64,000 nucleotides of DNA from Mariniphaga sp041684965. Lineage in GTDB: Bacteria > Bacteroidota > Bacteroidia > Bacteroidales > Prolixibacteraceae. Positions 45,716 to 54,786 of the stretch are shown one piece after another. Each line of letters starts with the position of its first letter. Position 1 is the stretch's first letter. Below the pieces are notes generated by a model. It saw only the letters and a program-made list of their open reading frames with translations. It did no database searches and was not told the origin of the DNA. The stretch covers positions 1-64,000 of the forward strand of contig JAWLGR010000010.1 of the NCBI GenBank assembly GCA_041684965.1, in the 5' to 3' direction. A program made the position numbers and the translations under genes.

Positions 45716-46867
45716 ATGAAAATTCTTGTAACCGGAGCAGCCGGTTTTATTGGCTTTTCTATGGCTAAAAAACTCCTGAAACGGGGTGATACCGTGGTTG
45801 GAATTGACAACATAAACGATTATTACGATGTAGCACTTAAATTTGCCCGTCTGGAAGAAACCGGTATTTCACGTGCAGCAGAAACCTGGCATACCACTAT
45901 ACAAAGCACCCGTTTTCATAATTATTCTTTTGTGAGAATGAACATTGAAGATCGGGAAGAACTCATGGAGCTTTTCGAAAGGGAGAAATTTGACAGCGTA
46001 TGTCATCTGGCGGCACAGGCAGGAGTACGGTACAGCCTTGAGAACCCTTATGCTTATGTTAACAGTAACCTTCTGGGGTTTATTACCATACTGGAAGCAT
46101 GCCGACATCACAATATCAGGCACCTGGTTTATGCCAGCTCCTCGAGTGTGTACGGTAATAATACGAAAATGCCGCTTAGCACGTCTGACAGGGTAGACCA
46201 TCCCATAAGCCTCTACGCTGCAACTAAAAAGAGCAATGAGCTAATGGCCCATACCTATAGTCATCTTTTCGGTATTCCCACCACAGGATTACGGTTCTTT
46301 ACTGTATACGGACCGTGGGGGCGCCCTGATATGGCGCTTTTCCTGTTCACAAAGGCAATCTTAAATGACCAGCCTGTTCAGATTTTCAACAACGGGAAAA
46401 TGGTTCGTGATTTCACTTATATAGATGATATCGTAGAAGGTGTAATGCGTGTTCTATATAATCCTCCAAAAAGTAAAGAAATTCAGCATAAGGAAGAATT
46501 CGGAAGCAGATTAATAAATGAAGGGCGGGCGATGCCGGTGGGAGTTAAAAACAGTACTTCTGCTCCCTATGCAATTTACAATATTGGCAACTCCTCCCCT
46601 GTTCAGCTTATGGACTACATTTCCGCTATTGAAACCCATCTTGGCAAAACAGCTCAAAAGGAATTTTTACCCATGCAACCCGGTGATGTGCCCCGTACCG
46701 AAGCGGATGTGACCGATTTGGTGGCGGATTTTGGATACAAGCCGGAAACAACGGTGAACGAAGGTATCGGAAGGTTCATTGAATGGTATAATTCCTATTT
46801 TGTTAATCAGTCACAGGCAACGCTTGCAGTAACTAAGGATAACGCACCATCACTTAAAATATCATAA
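45716..46867 (+). CDS. NAD-dependent sugar epimerase (UDP-glucuronate 4-epimerase type)
   Basis: The start at ATG 45716 gives MKILVTGAAGFIG directly; the longer frame to 45656 adds 20 unrelated residues. The 383-aa short-chain dehydrogenase has GxxGxxG in GAAGFIG, the Ser of the catalytic triad in YASSSSVYG and the Tyr-x3-Lys in YAATKKSNELMAH. The insertion with FTVYGPWGRPDMALFLFTKAI matches UDP-glucuronate/galacturonate epimerases. It would make the UDP-uronic acid precursor for the glycan. It is the first biosynthetic gene of the cluster. Confidence 0.9.
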   Translation: MKILVTGAAGFIGFSMAKKLLKRGDTVVGIDNINDYYDVALKFARLEETGISRAAETWHTTIQSTRFHNYSFVRMNIEDREELMELFEREKFDSVCHLAAQAGVRYSLENPYAYVNSNLLGFITILEACRHHNIRHLVYASSSSVYGNNTKMPLSTSDRVDHPISLYAATKKSNELMAHTYSHLFGIPTTGLRFFTVYGPWGRPDMALFLFTKAILNDQPVQIFNNGKMVRDFTYIDDIVEGVMRVLYNPPKSKEIQHKEEFGSRLINEGRAMPVGVKNSTSAPYAIYNIGNSSPVQLMDYISAIETHLGKTAQKEFLPMQPGDVPRTEADVTDLVADFGYKPETTVNEGIGRFIEWYNSYFVNQSQATLAVTKDNAPSLKIS

Positions 46868-46944
46868 CTGTTCCTGATTTCCAGCAAGCTGTTTTTATTT
46901 ACTTTTTATTTCTAAAACTAAATTCTCTAATTTTTTCTTGCCTC

Positions 46945-47544
46945 ATGTATCCTATAATAAAACGAACAGCAGACGTAGTTGTATCCATTGCCGGATTGAT
47001 TCTTTTATCGCCGGTATTGCTTGTAACAGCGCTGTTGATAAAACTTGATTCACAGGGACCTGTGATTTTCAGGCAGGAACGCATTGGCCGCAATGGCAGG
47101 ACATTCAAAATGCTTAAATTCCGTTCCATGTGTGTTGGAGCTGAAAAAGGGGGCGTTTATTCATCGAAAGGCGATTCCCGTGTAACCCGGGTCGGGCAGA
47201 TTATAAGGGCAACCAGCATTGATGAATTCCCCCAGTTTGTAAATATTTTGAAAGGTGATATGTCGCTGATTGGTCCACGGCCGGTACTTACCTATCATCC
47301 CTGGCCGCTTGAAAATTATACCAGCGAACAAAAGAAAAGGTTTATGGTACGGCCGGGTGTTACCGGCTGGGCACAGGTTAACGGCAGAAAGGAATTAAAC
47401 TGGAACCACCGTATTAAACTGGATGTGGAATATGTAAACAACTATTCGTTTTTCTTTGATGTAAAAATCTTTTTTATGACCTTAATAAAAGTGCTGACCA
47501 TGAAAGAGAATGTCAATGTAGGGGAAACCGCAATAAAAAGTTAG
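46945..47544 (+). CDS. Sugar transferase (phosphoglycosyl transferase), capsule-cluster initiator
   Basis: This 199-aa monotopic enzyme is of the same family as the one at 20214. It has a hydrophobic N-terminal segment, then FRQERIGRNGRTFKMLKFRSM, the catalytic region TSIDEFPQFVNILKGDMSLIGPRPV and the ending motif VRPGVTGWAQVNGR. It loads the first sugar phosphate on undecaprenyl phosphate. It follows the epimerase by 77 bp. Confidence 0.93.
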   Translation: MYPIIKRTADVVVSIAGLILLSPVLLVTALLIKLDSQGPVIFRQERIGRNGRTFKMLKFRSMCVGAEKGGVYSSKGDSRVTRVGQIIRATSIDEFPQFVNILKGDMSLIGPRPVLTYHPWPLENYTSEQKKRFMVRPGVTGWAQVNGRKELNWNHRIKLDVEYVNNYSFFFDVKIFFMTLIKVLTMKENVNVGETAIKS

Positions 47545-47546
47545 AT

Positions 47547-48380
47547 ATGGCTCTTAAGTTAATGTACATTACCAACCGGCCTGAAATAGCTCACATTGCA
47601 GAGACAAGTGGTGTGGACTTAATTTTTGTTGATCTTGAACTAAAAGGTAAAGCTGAACGTCAGGGGCATCTGGATACGGTAATTTCAGGTCACCGGTTGC
47701 AGGATGTGGGGAAAATCAGAAAGATAATTGATAAAGCACAACTTTTGGTAAGGGTGAACCCGGTTTATGAAGGTTCCGCTGCAGAAATAAATCGGGTCAT
47801 TAACGATGGCGCTGATGTAGTTATGCTGCCTTACTTTAATTCTGTAAAGGAAGTTGAAACTTTTGTCAGTTGTGTGGCAGGACGTGCAAAAGTGTGTCTG
47901 CTATGCGAAACTCCGGGAGCTGTTACAAATATTGATTCTATTACAGATGTTCCGGGGATTGATTGTATACACATAGGGTTAAACGATTTGCATCTTGGAT
48001 ACGGAATGAAGTTTATGTTTGAGCTGCTGGCAGATGGCACAGTGGAGATGTTGAGTAATAAGTTTAAAAGCAAAGGCATTCCTTTTGGTTTTGGTGGCAT
48101 TGCCAGTCTTGGGTCGGGCACCCTGCCTGCAGAAAAAGTGATTGCCGAACACTACAGGCTGGGATCGGAAATGGCTATTCTTTCACGCAGCTTTTGCAAT
48201 TATGAATTGTATGATAACCTGTTGCAGATTGAGGAAATCTTTAACAAGGGTATGGCTGAAATACGAAACTATGAAAAGTTCCTGGAAAATCAGGATGAAG
48301 AATGGTTCAGACAAAATAAGATGAAAACCAGAGAGATTGTAAAGCAGATTAAGAAGAAAATGACAGTAAGTTATATATGA
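47547..48380 (+). CDS. HpcH/HpaI-type aldolase
   Basis: This 277-aa TIM-barrel lyase has the metal-binding Glu in CETPGAV, the Asp in GLNDLHLGYG and the Arg in VRVNPVY. The family cleaves or condenses 2-keto-3-deoxy acids with pyruvate-like donors. A usual role is aromatic catabolism, which is not seen here. It starts 2 bp after the sugar transferase stop, so it belongs to the glycan operon. It may supply or degrade a keto-acid building block, but that is inference. Confidence 0.88.
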   Translation: MALKLMYITNRPEIAHIAETSGVDLIFVDLELKGKAERQGHLDTVISGHRLQDVGKIRKIIDKAQLLVRVNPVYEGSAAEINRVINDGADVVMLPYFNSVKEVETFVSCVAGRAKVCLLCETPGAVTNIDSITDVPGIDCIHIGLNDLHLGYGMKFMFELLADGTVEMLSNKFKSKGIPFGFGGIASLGSGTLPAEKVIAEHYRLGSEMAILSRSFCNYELYDNLLQIEEIFNKGMAEIRNYEKFLENQDEEWFRQNKMKTREIVKQIKKKMTVSYI

Positions 48381-48404
48381 AGTTTGATATGAGATTCGAA
48401 AACG

Positions 48405-48520
48405 TTCGTGCTTTGGTGGTTAACTCCTCTTTTTACCACTAAAACACTAAATTCACCAAATTTATCAAATGAAAACTTACTTCATTGGTGCCTTTCGTGC
48501 TTTGGTGGTTAACTCCTCTT
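48405..48520. repeat. Two copies of a dispersed 27-bp repeat
   Basis: TTCGTGCTTTGGTGGTTAAC followed by TCCTCTT occurs at 48405-48431 and again at 48494-48520, identical. Between them lies ACCACTAAAACACTAAATTCACC, a related element in the opposite sense. Such elements (TTCGTGCCTTTGTGGT-like) are dispersed in many environmental bacterial genomes and typically mark intergenic hitchhiking repeats. They sit exactly between two genes of the cluster. Confidence 0.85.
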
Positions 48521-48554
48521 ATTACAAATTAATAAAAAACACATCTGATATAAA

Positions 48555-49502
48555 ATGAAATTATTGCTTACTGGAGCTTACAATTATACGGAAGAACAGT
48601 TAAAGCATCTGGCAGGACTGGGGTATCAGATTACCTTGCTTCCCGATGAACGAATACCTGATGGACTGGATGCTGTAAATTTTGAGGTGGTTGTTTGCAA
48701 CAATTTGTTCAGGCACATTGAAATTGCAACATTTAAAAACTTAAAATTTATCCAGCTTACCAGTGTGGGTACTGACAGAATCCCAATGGATTACATAACT
48801 AAAAAAGGTATAAAGCTGGAGACAGCCCGCGGGGTGTACAGCATTCCCATAGCCGAATGGGTGATACTTAAAATACTTGAATTGTATAAAAACAGCCGTT
48901 ATTTTTTTCATTCCCAGCAGTCACACACCTGGATAAAGGAAAGAAATCTTACCGAACTGTCGGATAAAACAGCAGCTATTATCGGATATGGCAGCATTGG
49001 CATTGAAACAGCCAAACGGCTTAAGGCATTTAATGTAAACATTATTGCTGTTGATAGCAGAAAGCCCTGCACCGAAGAAATGAATTGGGTAACCGAACTG
49101 CAATCACCCGAAAACCTGGATACCGTACTTTCCCAAAGTGATATTGTTGTTCTCACCTTGCCACTTACGGAGCAAACACGGCATCTAATAAACAGGCAAC
49201 GGCTGAATGCAATGAAAGCCAATGCTGTCCTGGTGAATGTATCCCGGGGTGCGATTATTAATGAACAGGCACTTATTAAAGTCCTTAAACAAGACAAATT
49301 TTTAGGCGTTGCCCTCGATGTGTTTGAAGAGGAACCGCTTCCTGAATCCAGCCCGTTATGGGATTTTGAAAGGGTTCTGGTTACACCTCACAATGCATTT
49401 GTTTCGGATAAAAACCACCGGCGCCTGTTCAACCGGATATTAAAAAACTTAAGTGAATACGCAAAGCTACATCGACGTGAAATTCCTGCTGATATCACCT
49501 AA
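48555..49502 (+). CDS. D-isomer-specific 2-hydroxyacid dehydrogenase
   Basis: This 315-aa NAD(P)-dependent enzyme has the Rossmann motif GYGSIGIE and the catalytic residues Arg in NVSRGAIIN, Glu in FEEEPLPESSP and His in TPHNAF. It reduces a 2-keto acid to the D-2-hydroxy acid or works in reverse. Next to an HpcH-type aldolase, the two could form a short path for a lactyl- or hydroxyacid-type decoration, but this is inference. The gene is 173 bp after the aldolase, separated by the dispersed repeats. Confidence 0.92.
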   Translation: MKLLLTGAYNYTEEQLKHLAGLGYQITLLPDERIPDGLDAVNFEVVVCNNLFRHIEIATFKNLKFIQLTSVGTDRIPMDYITKKGIKLETARGVYSIPIAEWVILKILELYKNSRYFFHSQQSHTWIKERNLTELSDKTAAIIGYGSIGIETAKRLKAFNVNIIAVDSRKPCTEEMNWVTELQSPENLDTVLSQSDIVVLTLPLTEQTRHLINRQRLNAMKANAVLVNVSRGAIINEQALIKVLKQDKFLGVALDVFEEEPLPESSPLWDFERVLVTPHNAFVSDKNHRRLFNRILKNLSEYAKLHRREIPADIT

Positions 49503-50577
49503 AAACCGTACGGTATGGAACTTTCGCGGCGATTTGATAAAGGAAATCATTTCACAGGGAGCTGAAGTTGTGGTTACTTGTCCCGATACAGAAGGTGTAG
49601 AAAAGATACTGGAACTGGGGGCACGGTTTGAAGTGGTGCCGCTCCGGAAAAACGGTCTGAATGTGCTGGCTGATTTAAAATATACCTTGCAATTGTGGCG
49701 ACTGATGCGGAAAGAAATGCCCGATATTACCCTTGGATATACAATCAAACCGGTTGTTTACGGAGCCCTTGCTGCCCGGCTGGCAGGGATTAAAAACATT
49801 AATTCGATGGTTACCGGTGGCGGTTATGTATTTATTTCAAAAACGGCAAAAGCCAGAATAATTAAGTTGCTTGCTACCCTGCTCTACCGGATTGGATTTT
49901 GGTGTGCGCATACTGTAATCTTCCAGAACCGCGATGACAGAGATGAATTTTCAGTGCAGCGAAAACTGCTTCCGCTGCAAAAAACAAGGCTCGTGAATGG
50001 TTCCGGTGTAAACATGGAGAAATTCAAACCGGCCCCCTACCCTGAGCAGCTTACATTTTTCATGCTTTCGCGGCTTATGTACAACAAAGGTGTAGTGGAA
50101 TACCTTCAGGCAGCCCGGCAGGTAAAAAGCAGCTATCCGCAGGTACGGTTTGTATTGCTGGGGGCTTTGGAAAACATCCAGGATTCACTGAAAGCCGAAG
50201 AGTTGCAGCCTTATATCGATGATAACACGATTGATTATTTTGAAGAAACAACCGATGTAAGGCCCTACTACCGGCAGTGCTCGGTATATGTGCTTCCCTC
50301 CTACCGTGAAGGCACTCCACGTACTGTCCTGGAAGCAATGTCCATGGCCAGGCCCATCATAACCACCGATACCCAGGGTTGCCGCGAAACAGTTGTTGAC
50401 GGCATAAACGGATTTCTCGTACCGGTAAAAGATAGCAACTCAGTGGCTGAAAAAATAGAATGGTTTATCCGCCACCCCGAATCCATCGAAACCATGGGAA
50501 AGGAAAGCCTGAAGCTTTGCAAGGAGAAGTTTGATGTGAAGAAGGTGAATGGGGAGATGATGAGATATTTAAAATAA
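49453..50577 (+). CDS. GT4 glycosyltransferase
   Basis: This 374-aa enzyme has an N-terminal acceptor fold (LLISPKNRTVWNFRGDLI) and a donor-binding motif at about 280-300 (VLPSYREGTPRTVLEAMSMARPIITT; E-x7-E). GTG 49453 overlaps the dehydrogenase by 50 bp. GTG 49480 is an alternative and leaves a 23-bp overlap. Either way, the two genes are closely packed. The substrate cannot be read. The family includes enzymes adding GalNAc or Glc in surface glycans. Confidence 0.9.
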   Translation: MNTQSYIDVKFLLISPKNRTVWNFRGDLIKEIISQGAEVVVTCPDTEGVEKILELGARFEVVPLRKNGLNVLADLKYTLQLWRLMRKEMPDITLGYTIKPVVYGALAARLAGIKNINSMVTGGGYVFISKTAKARIIKLLATLLYRIGFWCAHTVIFQNRDDRDEFSVQRKLLPLQKTRLVNGSGVNMEKFKPAPYPEQLTFFMLSRLMYNKGVVEYLQAARQVKSSYPQVRFVLLGALENIQDSLKAEELQPYIDDNTIDYFEETTDVRPYYRQCSVYVLPSYREGTPRTVLEAMSMARPIITTDTQGCRETVVDGINGFLVPVKDSNSVAEKIEWFIRHPESIETMGKESLKLCKEKFDVKKVNGEMMRYLK

Positions 50578-50651
50578 AAAGAAAGGATTCAAAAAGAAAA
50601 AGTGGAAGCAGATTTGAACCATTCTTCAAACTCAGAACTCATAAAAACTTA

Positions 50652-52265
50652 ATGAAAAATAATCTGATACATAATTTACTTGAAACTAAACCACAATACC
50701 GTAACGCATTGTTTAGCAAGGGTTATTTGGTAACAAGTGATGAAATTACCGAACTTGATTCATTCCCATTCTATGGTAATTGGCAAAAATATACAATTGG
50801 AAAATTAAAAAACAGTAAAATAATAAATTTAATTATACACGACAATCAAGATAGTCATATAGTTTACCATGAGGGCATTCATGCAGCAATTATAGGTCAT
50901 GCCTATAATCCGTTTAATATGATGTATCAGGAAAATGAAATTCTGAATGAATTAATTGTTTCATATAAAGAGAATACACAAGCATTTTTTGAGAAAGTAA
51001 ATGAGTTGACAGGCATTCATTTAATTATTCTTAATGACAATGGAACTTTACTGTTTCTTCAAGATTGTGGTGGCATGAAATCATGTTATTACGGCATTAT
51101 TGACAATAACCTATCTATCACTTCTCATCCTCAATTACTGGGTGACTTATATAACTTGCAGGTAGATCCTAAGCTTGATTCACTTATTCAAAAATGGTTC
51201 TTCTCTATTGGAGGAAGGTATCTGCCAGGAGATCTTTCTCCTTATAAAAATATTAAAAGGTTAGGTCCGAATACCTTTGTTCGCTTCAATACTGAATTAG
51301 AGCTTGAAAGATTTTATCCTATAAAAAACCATCCTGAAATTGAACCGGAGCAATATGAACATACCATTGAGAAAATTTCTAAATTAATACATAACAACAT
51401 TAAACTTTGCACATATAAGTGGAAATCTCCAGCAGTTTCTTTGTCAGGAGGGATGGATAGTAAAACTACTTTGTCATGTGCAAATGGTTTATATGATAAG
51501 TTTAAATATTACAGCTTTCACTGTAAGCCTCAGGAAATTGTAGATGCAAATGCTGCTCACGAAATTTGCAAAAGTATTGGAGTAAAGCATAAAATATATG
51601 CCATCCCAGATAAAAATGAAGCCATTGAAGATTATGATGTCTTAAAAAAAATAATCTTTCATAACGCTTCCTACATTGGCAAGCCTCATGATCATGAAAT
51701 CAGGAAATTTATTTATTTGTCAAAATTAAATGACTTTGATGTTGAATTGAAATCATGGATATCTGAAGTAGGACGTGCTATGTGGGGTAAAAAATATGGA
51801 AGGGAGATGCCACAGGTTTTAACACCGCGACATTTCAGTATTTTTCAAACACGGTATTTATTGTCCCCCAATTTATTAAGACATTCAGATTTTCACTATA
51901 AGGATTATCTTCAAAGGATTGATTTGATTAAACCTATTTTTAATTTTGAACACGCTGACTCGTTCTATTGGGAGTTTAGATTCGGTTCATGGGGTGGAAG
52001 TGTAAATACAATCCACGATATATTTTATCATGCGATAACTATGCCTATGAACAATAGAAAAATAATTGAAATGTTCCTTTGGTTTCCTCATGAATTCAGA
52101 AAAAATGATGGGGTTAATAAAGCTATTATTAAGTATGCAAATAACAAAATCCTTGATTTAAATTTAAACGTACACAATACATATTTGGGTGGAAAAAGAG
52201 TCTTTATTGAAAAAATGTATTATACATATCGTACAAATAAGCTTTTTAAATGGATATCCATTTAA
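50652..52265 (+). CDS. Asparagine-synthase-like ATP-dependent amide-forming enzyme
   Basis: This 537-aa protein has the ATP-pyrophosphatase P-loop SGGMDSKTT at about residue 266 and following Asn-synthase-type fold (YYSFHCKPQEIVDANAAHEICKSIGVKHKIY). The N-terminal half resembles the Gln-amidotransferase fold but starts MKNNLIHN, so the catalytic Cys2 of asparagine synthase B is absent and glutamine hydrolysis is unlikely. In glycan clusters such proteins amidate uronic acids or attach amino acids. The base composition is more AT-rich from here to about 60 kb. Confidence 0.85.
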   Translation: MKNNLIHNLLETKPQYRNALFSKGYLVTSDEITELDSFPFYGNWQKYTIGKLKNSKIINLIIHDNQDSHIVYHEGIHAAIIGHAYNPFNMMYQENEILNELIVSYKENTQAFFEKVNELTGIHLIILNDNGTLLFLQDCGGMKSCYYGIIDNNLSITSHPQLLGDLYNLQVDPKLDSLIQKWFFSIGGRYLPGDLSPYKNIKRLGPNTFVRFNTELELERFYPIKNHPEIEPEQYEHTIEKISKLIHNNIKLCTYKWKSPAVSLSGGMDSKTTLSCANGLYDKFKYYSFHCKPQEIVDANAAHEICKSIGVKHKIYAIPDKNEAIEDYDVLKKIIFHNASYIGKPHDHEIRKFIYLSKLNDFDVELKSWISEVGRAMWGKKYGREMPQVLTPRHFSIFQTRYLLSPNLLRHSDFHYKDYLQRIDLIKPIFNFEHADSFYWEFRFGSWGGSVNTIHDIFYHAITMPMNNRKIIEMFLWFPHEFRKNDGVNKAIIKYANNKILDLNLNVHNTYLGGKRVFIEKMYYTYRTNKLFKWISI

Positions 52266-52328
52266 ACTAATAGTTGAAAATCTATATCCTTATTTCTTAA
52301 GCATATTTTTAACCTTTAAAAATTTATC

Positions 52329-53441
52329 ATGAAAATTTTACAAGTTATTAATGATTTAAATGCTGGTGGTGCTGAAAGACTTTTATCCGAAATCGTGCCT
52401 CAAATGCAAAAGTTATTTGCTGTTAAAACTGATTTATTACTGTTATCAAATAAAAAAAATGTATTTGAAACGCAATTAAAAGATTTTGGAATTGAAATCT
52501 ATACATTGCCACTAAATAAACCATACAGTATCTATAACATTCTTCTTATTCGAAAATTTATAAAAAAAAATAACTACGATATTATACATGCTCATTTATT
52601 TCCAGCTATTTATTGGGTTTCTTTATCAAAAAAGTTAATAAGAAAATTTAGCTCTAAGCTTGTTGTGACCGAACATAATACAGTTAATCGAAGAAGAAAA
52701 TATAAAATATTACGGATTATTGATAAGTTTATTTATAAAGAATTTGATGCAGTTGTAAGTGTAAGTGAAAGAACTCAGGATGAATTAATTAAATGGTTAA
52801 AAATTAAATTTAATAAAAGGAATAAGTTTAAAGTCATAGAAAATTCAGTCAATTTAAATCGATTTAAAAATGCTACACCACTTAGTAAAAAAGATCTTAT
52901 TCCGGCTATTGATGAAGAGATAAAGATTATTTGCATGGTTGGAAATTTAATGGAACAAAAAGATCAACCAACATTAATAAAAAGTATGCTTGAACTGAAT
53001 CCCAATGTACATCTTGTTTTGATTGGTAACGGACCCAGATTTGCAAAATTAAAGAATCTGATTTATCAACTAGGATTGAATGAAAGGGTTCATCTTTTAG
53101 GTGCACGGTCTGATGTGGAAAAAATTCTAAAAACAATAGATATTGTTGTATTATCTAGCAATTGGGAAGGATTTGGCTTGGTTGCTGTTGAAGGGATGGC
53201 AGCGGGAAAGCCAGTTGTGGCAAGTAACGTTGATGGTTTAAGAGAAGTGGTTGATGGTGCAGGTGTATTATTTGAAAAAGGTAATGTCGAACAGTTAGTG
53301 ACGATTCTTAAAAAACTCTTATTCGATGAAGAATATTTAACAAAAATTTCAAAGAGATGCAGAGAACGAGCAGAAAAATATGATATTAGTTTTTTAGTTG
53401 AAAAAACATTCCACCTATATTCCTCCTTAGCCATAAATTAG
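52329..53441 (+). CDS. GT4 glycosyltransferase
   Basis: This 370-aa enzyme has the N-terminal loop NDLNAGGAERLL, the middle motif VTEHNTVNRRR and the donor-site motif SSNWEGFGLVAVEGMAAGKPVVAS. No membrane segment is seen. It belongs to the WbnH/PglJ-like group that builds capsule repeat units. It lies 63 bp after the amide-forming gene and 37 bp before the polymerase. Confidence 0.9.
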   Translation: MKILQVINDLNAGGAERLLSEIVPQMQKLFAVKTDLLLLSNKKNVFETQLKDFGIEIYTLPLNKPYSIYNILLIRKFIKKNNYDIIHAHLFPAIYWVSLSKKLIRKFSSKLVVTEHNTVNRRRKYKILRIIDKFIYKEFDAVVSVSERTQDELIKWLKIKFNKRNKFKVIENSVNLNRFKNATPLSKKDLIPAIDEEIKIICMVGNLMEQKDQPTLIKSMLELNPNVHLVLIGNGPRFAKLKNLIYQLGLNERVHLLGARSDVEKILKTIDIVVLSSNWEGFGLVAVEGMAAGKPVVASNVDGLREVVDGAGVLFEKGNVEQLVTILKKLLFDEEYLTKISKRCRERAEKYDISFLVEKTFHLYSSLAIN

Positions 53442-53478
53442 ATATAAAGAAACCAAATTAAAAAGTTTAGATAATAAA

Positions 53479-54786
53479 ATGAATTTTCCTGATTTAAAAA
53501 TTTTATCGGTAATTTGGTTTAGTTTTCTAGCTTTCATAGCTATACTGGGTTTGTTGGTACCATTAAATCCTAACTTTGAAATTGCTTCATTTTTTGTGGT
53601 TTTTATTCATACTATAGTTGTTTTACTAGTATTGATTTCTTTACCATTGCAAATAAAATCCATTTTCATTTGGGCATTTCTTGCACGTGTTCTGTTTATG
53701 ATTTGGGACATCTATGGGCGAAATATATTTGGCTTGCCAAACAGTGGTGCCGATACAGAAATGTATTATGGGACTGCCCTAAGAATTTCACATGATATTT
53801 CGCTATTAAATTCTCCACACAGGGGCGGGATATATGCAAAGATAATTGGAATTCTGTTTTACATTATAGGTCCGCAAAGGATGGTAGCACAATATTTAAA
53901 TGTTCTGATAGGACTTTTTGTTGTTATTATTGTCTATAAAATACTGACTGTACTGCAAATTATGCCACAAATTATTAAAATAGTAGTTTTGATTGCTGCT
54001 TTTTTCCCCAACAGTTTGGTTATGTCAGCTATATTACTCCGTGAAATTATTCCCACTTTTTTTGTTGCCCTCTCACTTTATAGTTTCATTCGATGGTATA
54101 AATTCGGGTCCAACGCAAATTTATTTCTGTCGCTTCTTATGTTAGGCCTTTCCAGCATGTTTCATTCAGGAGTTATTGGTATTTTTATCGGTTATGCTTT
54201 TTTCTATTTATTTTTCAAGCAAGAATCAAACAAGTTTCTTTTCAGTTCCCAAACAGTAGTTACTTTTGTACTTCTTGGAGGAGTATCATTATTAGCTTCG
54301 ACTCAATTTGGGGATGCATTATTTGGAAAATTTCAAAAAGTTGAAGAAATAGATGATATTTTAGCAACTGCCAACACTCGATTGGGAAATTCTACTTATC
54401 TAACTGGAATGACAATAAATACACTTCCTCAATTAATAATTTATGGACCTATAAAAATGTTTTATTTTTTGACATCTCCACTTCCCATGAATTGGCGTGG
54501 AGGCATGGATATTTTCTCTTTTGTTTTTGATTCTTCTTTATATTTTATCACCCTTTGGTTTATTTGGAAGAACTGGCAAACTTTAAGGGACCGAAAACCA
54601 CTTATAATAGGACTCATAATAACGCTTATTGGAGTGGCTTTCATTTTTGGAATTGGAGTAGGGAATGCAGGAACAGCTATCAGGCACCGGCAAAAAATTA
54701 TCCCTCTGATGTTGATTCTTTTGGCAGTAATGATGGACGAAAAAAGTAAATACAACCTATACAGGTATAATTTTTATGGTACATAA
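53479..54786 (+). CDS. Wzy/EpsG-like repeat-unit polymerase (membrane protein)
   Basis: This 435-aa protein has about ten membrane helices and one larger loop (about 270-320; SLLASTQFGDALFGKFQKVEEIDD). There is little primary conservation, as usual for polymerases of the Wzy/EpsG kind. An Arg-bearing segment near the N-terminal third (RISHDISLLNSPHRGGIYAKIIG) is in the expected region. Function rests on topology and its place among glycosyltransferases and the flippase. It overlaps the next gene by 11 bp. Confidence 0.75.
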   Translation: MNFPDLKILSVIWFSFLAFIAILGLLVPLNPNFEIASFFVVFIHTIVVLLVLISLPLQIKSIFIWAFLARVLFMIWDIYGRNIFGLPNSGADTEMYYGTALRISHDISLLNSPHRGGIYAKIIGILFYIIGPQRMVAQYLNVLIGLFVVIIVYKILTVLQIMPQIIKIVVLIAAFFPNSLVMSAILLREIIPTFFVALSLYSFIRWYKFGSNANLFLSLLMLGLSSMFHSGVIGIFIGYAFFYLFFKQESNKFLFSSQTVVTFVLLGGVSLLASTQFGDALFGKFQKVEEIDDILATANTRLGNSTYLTGMTINTLPQLIIYGPIKMFYFLTSPLPMNWRGGMDIFSFVFDSSLYFITLWFIWKNWQTLRDRKPLIIGLIITLIGVAFIFGIGVGNAGTAIRHRQKIIPLMLILLAVMMDEKSKYNLYRYNFYGT

